A stretch of 64,000 nt of DNA. It comes from Gloeobacter kilaueensis JS1 (GTDB taxonomy: Bacteria > Cyanobacteriota > Cyanobacteriia > Gloeobacterales > Gloeobacteraceae). Within the stretch, counting starts at the first letter, position 1. The number at the start of each line of letters is the position of its first letter. Positions 58,136 to 64,000 of the stretch are shown one piece after another. Below the pieces are notes generated by a model that saw only the letters and a list, made by a program, of their open reading frames with translations, made no database searches and was not told where the DNA came from. The position numbers and the translations under genes were made by a program. Location: positions 1,984,001-2,048,000 of the forward strand of contig NC_022600.1 in assembly GCF_000484535.1 (NCBI RefSeq). Reading direction: 5' to 3'.

Positions 58136-58226
58136 ATTAATTGTTACCCGCTAAAACCGATAGACGAGCCTGGGATTTGGAGGGCACGTTGGTTAAGATA
58201 AAGGGCGTGCGTCGAGGGATTGTGCC

Positions 58227-59180
58227 GTGTTGAGCACCGATTTTGCCCAGGCTGACAAGCAAGCGCCGAGCGAGACAGAATTGCTCCGCTGGGTGGGGAA
58301 CACGCCGCTTCTGCGCCTTGAGCGCATCGGAGCGGATCTGCCCAAGAGCGTCGAAATTTACGGCAAGGCAGAATGGTTCAATCCGGGCGGGTCGGTCAAA
58401 GATCGTCCCGCCCTCAACATGCTTCTTGAGGGCGAGCGCAGCGGCAGGTTGAGCGCCGGTAAGACCATCCTCGATGCGACCTCGGGCAACACCGGCATCG
58501 CCTACGCCTGGATCGCCGCCCGCAAAGGCTACAAGGTCAAACTCGCCCTGCCCCTCAACGCCAGCCACGAGCGCAAGCGCATCCTCAAAGCCTACGGCGT
58601 CGAGCTGATTCTCACCGATCCGACCCTCGGCTCCGACGGAGCGATCCAGGAGGCGCGGCGGCTTTTTGCCGCATCGCCGGAGGCGTACTTTTATCCGGAT
58701 CAATACAGCAACGACGCCAACTGGCAGGCCCACTATCTCACCACGGGCGTCGAGATTTACCAGCAGACCGCCGGACGGGTGACCCACTTCGTCGCCGGTC
58801 TTGGTACCTCGGGCACCTGCATGGGCGTGGGCCGCCGCCTGCGGGAGTACGACCCGGCCATCGAGGTGATCGCCATGCAGCCCGACTCGCCCTTTCACGG
58901 CCTCGAAGGGCTCAAGCACATGGAGACGGCGATCGTGCCTGCGATCTACGACGACCGCCTGCCCGATCGCCAGATCGCTGTCTCCACCGAGCAGGCCCAG
59001 CGCATGGTCAAGCGCCTCGCCCGCGAGGAAGGGCTGCTTGTGGGCATCTCCGCCGGGGCAAACGTCGTGGCTGCCCTGCAGGTAGCCCGAGCGATCGACA
59101 GCGGTGTGATCGTCACTATCCTCTGCGACGGTGCTGACAAGTATCTTTCTGAGCGCTTCTGGGACGACCCGGCGCTATGA
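58227..59180 (+). CDS. cysM: Cysteine synthase, CysM type
   Basis: 317 residues from GTG at 58227 (TTG at 58230 possible). PLP lysine in WFNPGGSVKDRPALNMLLEGE, the substrate loop TSGNTGIAYAWIAARKGYKV, and the phosphate loop GLGTSGTCMGVGRRLRE. It forms cysteine from O-acetylserine (or O-phosphoserine) and sulfide. The N-terminal LLRWVGNTPLLRLERIGADLP is typical of the family. A Fur-like box upstream hints at iron control. Confidence 0.92.
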   Translation: MLSTDFAQADKQAPSETELLRWVGNTPLLRLERIGADLPKSVEIYGKAEWFNPGGSVKDRPALNMLLEGERSGRLSAGKTILDATSGNTGIAYAWIAARKGYKVKLALPLNASHERKRILKAYGVELILTDPTLGSDGAIQEARRLFAASPEAYFYPDQYSNDANWQAHYLTTGVEIYQQTAGRVTHFVAGLGTSGTCMGVGRRLREYDPAIEVIAMQPDSPFHGLEGLKHMETAIVPAIYDDRLPDRQIAVSTEQAQRMVKRLAREEGLLVGISAGANVVAALQVARAIDSGVIVTILCDGADKYLSERFWDDPAL

Positions 59181-59294
59181 TGAGCGTCCGATGACCCACC
59201 GGCAGCAAAAAAGTTGAATAATTGGTGTGGTAAATGGCCGACCCCGGACGGTGCCGGGTTCTAGGCTGGTGGTGGGCAGAGAGACAAAAAGATT

Positions 59295-60284
59295 ATGCGC
59301 GTCCTGGTGACAGGCATTGGTGGACAGGATGGTTTTTATCTGGCGCAGCAAATGTTGCACCAGGGCCACGATGTCACAGGCATTTTGCGCACGCGGGCCG
59401 TGCCACTGGCTTTGAGCGAACTGCAGACTCACAGCAGCCAGTTGCAACTGCTCACAGGCGATGTCACCGACCGCGATTTTTTGCGCTCGGCGATCGTTGC
59501 GAGCGCGCCCGATCAGATCTACAACCTGGCCGCCCAGAGCCATGTCGGTGAGAGCTTCACCTCTCCAGTGCCCACCTTTGAGGTCAACACCCTCGCCCCG
59601 CTCTACCTGCTGGAGCTGATTCGCCAGATCGATCCCCACATTCGCTTTTTTCAAGCCTGCTCCGCCGAAGTCTTCGGTGAAAACCCACCGGCTCCCCAGA
59701 CCGAGACGACGCCCTTTGCCCCCGCCAGTCCCTACGCCGTCTCCAAAGCCAGCGCCTTCTGGCTGGTCGAAAGCTACCGGCGCTCCTACGGTCTTTTTGC
59801 CTGCAGCGCCATTCTCTACAACCACGAATCGCCCCTCAGAGACGAGAGCTTTCTTTCGGGCAAGGTCGTTCACGCTATCGCCCGCATCCTGCAGGGCAGG
59901 CAGCAGACCCTCGCTCTGGGGAACCTCGATGTCCAGCGCGACTGGGGCTTTGCCGGCGATTATGTCGAAGCGATGGCCCTGATGCTCGAGCAGGAGCAAC
60001 CGACCGACTACGTGATCGCCTCGGGCCAGACCTACAGCGTCGGTGAATTCGTCGAGGCCGCCTTCGGATACGTCGGCCTCGATTGGCGGCAGTACGTCGT
60101 CGTCGATGCAAAGCTCCTGCGGCCCGCCGATGCCCAGCTTCTAAGGGGCGACGCCGGGCGCGCCCGCAGGCAACTGGGCTGGCAGCCGCGCCTCGACTTT
60201 CAGATGCTCGTCGAGTTGATGGTAGACGCAGCGATCAAGCAATCGAAGCAGACGGCCCTCAGCGCTGCCCTCGGCGAGAGCTAG
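59295..60284 (+). CDS. gmd: GDP-mannose 4,6-dehydratase-type enzyme
   Basis: 329 residues. Extended SDR with [65 protein letters not shown] and the YxxxK in [38 protein letters not shown], which is diagnostic for GMD. It converts GDP-mannose to GDP-4-keto-6-deoxymannose, the precursor of GDP-fucose, GDP-rhamnose or perosamine. No GDP-fucose synthase adjoins. Confidence 0.9.
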   Translation: MRVLVTGIGGQDGFYLAQQMLHQGHDVTGILRTRAVPLALSELQTHSSQLQLLTGDVTDRDFLRSAIVASAPDQIYNLAAQSHVGESFTSPVPTFEVNTLAPLYLLELIRQIDPHIRFFQACSAEVFGENPPAPQTETTPFAPASPYAVSKASAFWLVESYRRSYGLFACSAILYNHESPLRDESFLSGKVVHAIARILQGRQQTLALGNLDVQRDWGFAGDYVEAMALMLEQEQPTDYVIASGQTYSVGEFVEAAFGYVGLDWRQYVVVDAKLLRPADAQLLRGDAGRARRQLGWQPRLDFQMLVELMVDAAIKQSKQTALSAALGES

Positions 60285-60313
60285 CCCCGAGCTGCCCGTG
60301 CCACACTAGGCAT

Positions 60314-61093
60314 ATGGCCGTCTCGATCCACCACCTGCGCCGCCTCAAAGAGCGCGCCCAGCCGATCGTCGCCCTCACCGCCTTCGAGTACGCGACGGCG
60401 CGCCTGCTCGATCAAAGCGGCGTCGATCTGCTGCTGGTGGGCGACTCGCTCGCGATGGTCGCCCTCGGTTATCCAAGCACCGTGCCGGTGAGCGTTGAAG
60501 AACTGCTGCACCACTGCCGCGTCGTGCGCCGGGGCGTCGAGCACGCCCTGCTGGTGGCAGACCTGCCCTTCGGCTCCTACGAGCAGAGCCCCGCGCAGGC
60601 ATTTGCCACCGCCAGCCGCTTTTTAAAAGAAGCCGGTGCCCAGGCGGTCAAGCTCGAAGGGGGCTACAGGCGCATGGTCGAGACGGTGGCCTTTTTGGTC
60701 GAAAGCGGCGTTCCGGTCCTCGCCCATATCGGCCTCACCCCCCAGGCGGTTCACCAGTTGGGCGGCTACCGAATCCAGGGCAAATCGGAGCAGGAGGCAG
60801 CCCGGCTGAGCGAGCAGGCGTTTGCGCTGGAGGCCGCCGGTGCCTTTGCAATCGTCCTCGAACACATCCCCGCCCCCCTCGCCGCCGACATCACCCGCAA
60901 CCTCACGATCCCCACGATCGGCATCGGTGCCGGTCCCGGCTGCGACGGTCAGGTGCTGGTCACCCACGATCTATTGGGCCTGAGCGAAAAGCCGCCCGCC
61001 TTTGCCAAACCCTACGTCGATCTGGCGGCGTTGATTCGCGAAGCGGCGACTCGCTACGCCGAGGATGTGCGCGATCGCCGCTTTCCGTTGTAA
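60314..61093 (+). CDS. panB: 3-methyl-2-oxobutanoate hydroxymethyltransferase
   Basis: 259 residues from [48 protein letters not shown]. Metal Asp in [29 protein letters not shown] and [20 protein letters not shown] are characteristic. First committed step of pantothenate/CoA synthesis. 29 bp after gmd; the longer frame that begins inside gmd is not used. Confidence 0.94.
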   Translation: MAVSIHHLRRLKERAQPIVALTAFEYATARLLDQSGVDLLLVGDSLAMVALGYPSTVPVSVEELLHHCRVVRRGVEHALLVADLPFGSYEQSPAQAFATASRFLKEAGAQAVKLEGGYRRMVETVAFLVESGVPVLAHIGLTPQAVHQLGGYRIQGKSEQEAARLSEQAFALEAAGAFAIVLEHIPAPLAADITRNLTIPTIGIGAGPGCDGQVLVTHDLLGLSEKPPAFAKPYVDLAALIREAATRYAEDVRDRRFPL

Positions 61094-61232
61094 GGACCGT
61101 CTGCCGGAAGAGAGATCTTATATGCGCCAGTAGAAGGCAGAACAGCGAGGCCGGATATACCCAGGGGTGGAAGCAAAGCATTGCTTACTGTGGGAGCATT
61201 TGGAACATATATCTATAGTTCGACAAATAGCG

Positions 61233-62318
61233 ATGCCTGCTGCCCTGACTACTGCTCAATCTCGCGATCAGCGGCCTGCCCAGAGAGAGCCTTTTTATCT
61301 GGGGGCCGTTCCGGCGCTGTTGCGGGAGGCGATTGCCGGTTGGTCCGAGGACAAGGTGCCCAGACTCTCGGCAGCCCTCGCCTACTACACGTTTTTTTCC
61401 CTCGCCCCGCTGCTGGTAGTGGTCATCGCCGTGGCCGGTGCCTTCTTTGGTCCCGAGGCGATACGCGGCCAGCTCGACAACCAGCTTACCGGTCTTATCG
61501 GTCCAGACAGCGCGGGTGCGGTTCAAGAACTGGTGCGTCGCGGTTACCAGCCCGCCTCCGGCATCGTCGCCTCGGTGATCGCTGTTGCGACGATTCTGTT
61601 CGGTGTGTCCGGCCTTTTTTCTGAATTGCAGGATGCCCTCAATACGATCTGGGGCGTGAAACCCAGGCCGGACCGCAGCTGGAAGGACGTACTCAAGGAG
61701 CGCTTCGTTTCTTTTTCGATCGTCTTTGTGATTGCGCTTGCATTGCTCGCGTCGCTCATCGTCAGCGCAGTGATCTCGGCGGTGACCGGGGTGGTCGGAG
61801 CGGTGCTGCCCCTGCCGGATTTTGCCTTCCGTTTGATCGACACGGCGGTGTCGCTGGGCCTCACCACCTTAATGTTCGCTGCTATCTACAAGATCCTGCC
61901 CGATGTAAAGCTCGCCTGGAAGGACGTTCTGGTCGCCGCCGGGATCACCTCGGTCCTGTTTGTGATCGGCAAGGCGCTCATCAGTCTCTATCTGGGCTAC
62001 AGCACGATCACCTCGGCCTACGGGGCGGCAGGTTCGCTGGTGGTGATTCTCGTCTGGGTGTTCTACAGCGTCCAGGTGATGTTCTTTGGCGCTGAGGTTG
62101 CCAAGGTCTATACCCGCAAGCACGGTTCGGGGATCGTCCCGGCGCGCAACGCGATGCTGATTGCAGACAGCAACCCCCAGCCTGCCGACACACCAGCGCC
62201 TGCTCCACCACAGCAACAAAATAGCGAGCCGTCGCCACCGAAGCCCCCTGGAGCGATCAAGCGCACCGCTGCCTTTATGCTGAGCTTTCTGGTGCTGGCC
62301 CGTCGATTGCGTTCCTGA
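61233..62318 (+). CDS. YihY/BrkB-family membrane protein
   Basis: 361 residues from MPAALTTAQSRDQRPAQREPF. Six membrane helices in the BrkB pattern: LSAALAYYTFFSLAPLLVVVIAVAGAFFG, GIVASVIAVATILFGVSGLFSELQDALNTIWGVKP, FSIVFVIALALLASLIVSAVISA, TTLMFAAIYKILPDVKLAWKDVLVAAGITSVLFVIGKALISLYLG, AAGSLVVILVWVFYSVQVMFFGAEVAKVYTRKHG. The C-terminus is a Pro-rich tail. Formerly annotated as RNase BN in error; function remains unclear. Confidence 0.9.
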   Translation: MPAALTTAQSRDQRPAQREPFYLGAVPALLREAIAGWSEDKVPRLSAALAYYTFFSLAPLLVVVIAVAGAFFGPEAIRGQLDNQLTGLIGPDSAGAVQELVRRGYQPASGIVASVIAVATILFGVSGLFSELQDALNTIWGVKPRPDRSWKDVLKERFVSFSIVFVIALALLASLIVSAVISAVTGVVGAVLPLPDFAFRLIDTAVSLGLTTLMFAAIYKILPDVKLAWKDVLVAAGITSVLFVIGKALISLYLGYSTITSAYGAAGSLVVILVWVFYSVQVMFFGAEVAKVYTRKHGSGIVPARNAMLIADSNPQPADTPAPAPPQQQNSEPSPPKPPGAIKRTAAFMLSFLVLARRLRS

Positions 62319-62330
62319 GGAGCACCTGCT

Positions 62331-63149
62331 TCAAAAAAGCGTAAGCACCAGCGGTTGCTCGGGCCGCAGGTAGGCAGCCGTCTGGGGAGGCAACTGGTCG
62401 GGCCGGGACAGATCGCACAGCGAGCGGTAGCCGCAGCGGCGGCAGTGGCCACCTGGCTCCGGCTCCCAATCGCTGCCGCTGACAAGCTGACTCACCAGCC
62501 GCCGGGCTATCTCCAGAGCGTACTGCTGGTGGGCTGGCTGGACCTCGAAGGTCAACTTCTCGCCGCTCAGCAAGTAGTAATGGCTCACCGAGCGCAGGCT
62601 GTGGCCGTAGAGAGCCCGCAGGCCCAGGATGTAGCACGACAGCTGCAAATCCGCCTCCAGCTGGCTTAAAGAGCGCACCTGCCGGGCTGTCTTAAATTCG
62701 ACCAGATCGAGTTGGGCGGCACCCTGGCGGTCCGGCTCACCCCATACAAGCAGGTCGTAGCGCGACTCGAAGTGGACATCGACCCGTTCGAGCACCAGGC
62801 TGTGGCGAATGCGGCCCTCACTGGCAAAGGGCCGGGGAGGCTCAGGCGAGGCGGCCACTTCCTGCAGATAATACATCCGCAGCGCCTGCCAGCCACTCTG
62901 GCGCTCCGCCTCGTCGAGTTCTACCGCTTCTTGGCCCCAGATACGCTCCAGCTGGCCTATAGTGCGGTCCCCCCGCCGTTCGAGCCAGGCGCGCCAGAAG
63001 CGGTTGAGAGCAGCGTGCAGCAGGATACCCAGTTTTTGCCGCCGACCACCGCCTCCCGGTTCCGGATAGTGGTAGCGGTACTTCCAGGCGTAGGAGCGGG
63101 GGCAGGTGGCGTAGCGGACCAGGCGCGAAGCCGAGAGCAGCACGGACAT
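62331..63149 (-). CDS. PD-(D/E)XK nuclease, RecB/Cas4-like, with four-Cys cluster
   Basis: 272 residues from MSVLLSASRLVRYATCPRSYAWKYRYHYPEPG. The catalytic core is RYDLLVWGEPDRQGAAQLDLVEFKTARQ (E-x-K), with the motif LQLSCYILGL (Q/Y) after it. One N-terminal Cys (ATCPRSY) and a C-terminal C-x2-C-x5-C (HCRRCGYRSLC) make up the AddB/Cas4-type Fe-S cluster set. There are no cas genes or recombination genes next to it, so it is a stand-alone DNA-processing nuclease of unknown role. Divergent from rplK. Confidence 0.87.
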   Translation of the reverse strand: MSVLLSASRLVRYATCPRSYAWKYRYHYPEPGGGGRRQKLGILLHAALNRFWRAWLERRGDRTIGQLERIWGQEAVELDEAERQSGWQALRMYYLQEVAASPEPPRPFASEGRIRHSLVLERVDVHFESRYDLLVWGEPDRQGAAQLDLVEFKTARQVRSLSQLEADLQLSCYILGLRALYGHSLRSVSHYYLLSGEKLTFEVQPAHQQYALEIARRLVSQLVSGSDWEPEPGGHCRRCGYRSLCDLSRPDQLPPQTAAYLRPEQPLVLTLF

Positions 63150-63350
63150 AGCAAAAGTGCCTCGCAGCACAGGATAACCGTACCAAACACTATATATGGT
63201 CTGGCTGCTCCCGTCAGTGCGCAGGCGTCCACTGCTGGTGGGGGGTTCCGCTTTGGCAGCACCAAAAACAGCTCTTGCCGAAGTCTCAACCGATCGGCAA
63301 TAATGCAAGACTGTGCCTTTATGCACGAGTGATTTTCTCGACCCGCAACC

Positions 63351-63776
63351 ATGGCCAAAAAAGTTACCGCCAAAATCAAACTGGCTCTGCCCGCCGGCAA
63401 GGCCAACCCGGCACCGCCCGTCGGTCCTGCCCTCGGTCAGCACGGCGTCAATATCATGATGTTCTGCAAAGAATACAATGCCCGCACCGCCGATCAAGTC
63501 GGTACGGTCATCCCGGTCGAGATCACGGTCTTCGAAGATCGTAGCTTTACGTTTGTGCTCAAGACCCCACCGGCGTCGGTGCTGCTTACCAAGGCCGCCG
63601 GTGTCGAAAAGGGGTCCGGCAAGCCCAACCAGCTCAAAGCCGGTTCGATTACCAACGCCCAGCTCCGGCAGATTGCCGAGCAAAAGCTGCCCGACCTCAA
63701 CGCCAACGATGTCGAGGCGGCGATGCGGATCATCGCCGGTACCGCCCGCAACATGGGCATCGCGATCGCCGATTGA
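63351..63776 (+). CDS. rplK: 50S ribosomal protein L11
   Basis: 141 residues, full length: [46 protein letters not shown] and the C-terminal RNA-binding domain [37 protein letters not shown]. The usual secE-nusG pair is not upstream; a nuclease gene on the other strand is. 51 bp before rplA. Confidence 0.97.
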   Translation: MAKKVTAKIKLALPAGKANPAPPVGPALGQHGVNIMMFCKEYNARTADQVGTVIPVEITVFEDRSFTFVLKTPPASVLLTKAAGVEKGSGKPNQLKAGSITNAQLRQIAEQKLPDLNANDVEAAMRIIAGTARNMGIAIAD

Positions 63777-63827
63777 TCACACACCGGGGCAGGGACATTT
63801 TCCCGCCACGACCCCACGGAGGACACC

Positions 63828-64000
63828 ATGGCCAAGATTTCTAAGCGGCTTACTGCCCTGCGCGAGCAGGTAGACCGCCAGACGCTCTACACGCCCCAGC
63901 GGGCGATCGAAATGGCGATCGAGCTTGCCACCGCCAAGTTCGACGAGACGATCGAGACTCACATCCGGCTGGGCATCAACCCCAAGTACGCCGATCAGCA
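63828..64000 (+). CDS. rplA: 50S ribosomal protein L1, 3' end beyond the window
   Basis: Starts at ATG 63828 after GGAGGA with [20 protein letters not shown] and continues with [33 protein letters not shown], the conserved L1 N-terminus, to the window edge. Follows rplK as usual. Confidence 0.96.
   Translation, partial: [57 protein letters not shown]

Noticed and set aside
57927-58136. Minus-strand frame of 69 codons across the end of the M56 gene
   Set aside because: It starts within the Fur-like site without a ribosome site and runs antisense into the M56 gene.
60083-60313. Upstream extension of panB into gmd
   Set aside because: Arg/Pro-rich sequence of the alternative gmd frame; PanB homology begins at 60314.
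63150-63683. 180-codon upstream extension of the nuclease gene through rplK
   Set aside because: Antisense to rplK; the family start MSVLLSASRLVRYATCPRSY at 63149 is clear.

Overview
The window reads as chromosomal DNA of a GC-rich, early-branching cyanobacterium, most likely a Gloeobacter (G. violaceus/kilaueensis/morelensis type). The oxygenic-phototroph context comes from a photosystem II S4-domain protein, HemJ-type protoporphyrinogen oxidase, a TIGR02450-type Trp-rich protein and a complete sufBCDSUT operon. The assignment to Gloeobacter rests on general resemblance of composition and gene content, not on a search. I saw no prophage, intact insertion sequence, CRISPR array, rRNA or tRNA.

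Layout. 1-5.7 kb: a secreted S8/S53-like peptidase running off the left edge, an ArnT/PMT-type glycosyltransferase, a BtuF-like binding protein divergent from it, and a ParD/ParE-like toxin-antitoxin pair. 6-11.5 kb: SpoU rRNA methyltransferase, PSII S4 protein, a small basic protein, phosphoglucomutase/phosphomannomutase, and two cell-surface-type genes (degenerate FkbM-like, glycosyltransferase). 11.6-15.2 kb: a deoxyhypusine-synthase-like gene followed by a scarred stretch (decayed YhcG/DUF1016 nuclease gene, remnant of a second dhs-like gene), glutaminase, and a 42-codon chimera of an ECF sigma N-terminus and a WD40 blade. 16-20.1 kb: an overlapping four-gene CDP-3,6-dideoxyhexose cassette (rfbF, rfbG, rfbH, reductase/epimerase). 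20.5-23.9 kb: response regulator, histidine kinase, cupredoxin and metallophosphoesterase, closed by a strong bidirectional terminator.

24-32 kb: thioredoxin-like protein, HtrA-like protease, IscA/SufA-type protein, hypothetical proteins, HemJ, PP2C phosphatase, zinc-ribbon protein. 32-36 kb: alpha ribosomal operon rpmJ-rpsM-rpsK-rpsD-rpoA-rplQ-truA on the minus strand, with rpsD in the ancestral position. 36-40.2 kb: TPR-methyltransferase fusion and clpB. 40.3-47.6 kb: a fused double PTPS/QueD-like protein, a 42-residue membrane protein, and an Rrf2 regulator heading sufB-C-D-S-U-T. 47.8-50.7 kb: a 976-residue BTAD/NB-ARC/TPR regulator. 50.7-54.1 kb: DJ-1/PfpI protein, and a GH1 glycosidase overlapping a GT28 MGDG-synthase-like gene. 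54.1-64 kb: hisB, a sedolisin (S53) peptidase, a BlaI plus short M56 protease pair, cysM, gmd, panB, a YihY/BrkB membrane protein, a RecB/Cas4-like nuclease, rplK and the start of rplA.

The clearest functional units are Fe-S assembly (suf operon plus the distant IscA-type gene, possibly sharing promoter palindromes), the dideoxysugar cassette, the translation genes, and a proteolysis theme (two S53-type peptidases, HtrA, BlaI/M56). The most unusual stretch is 12.6-15.1 kb, where three independent gene remnants lie within 2.5 kb.
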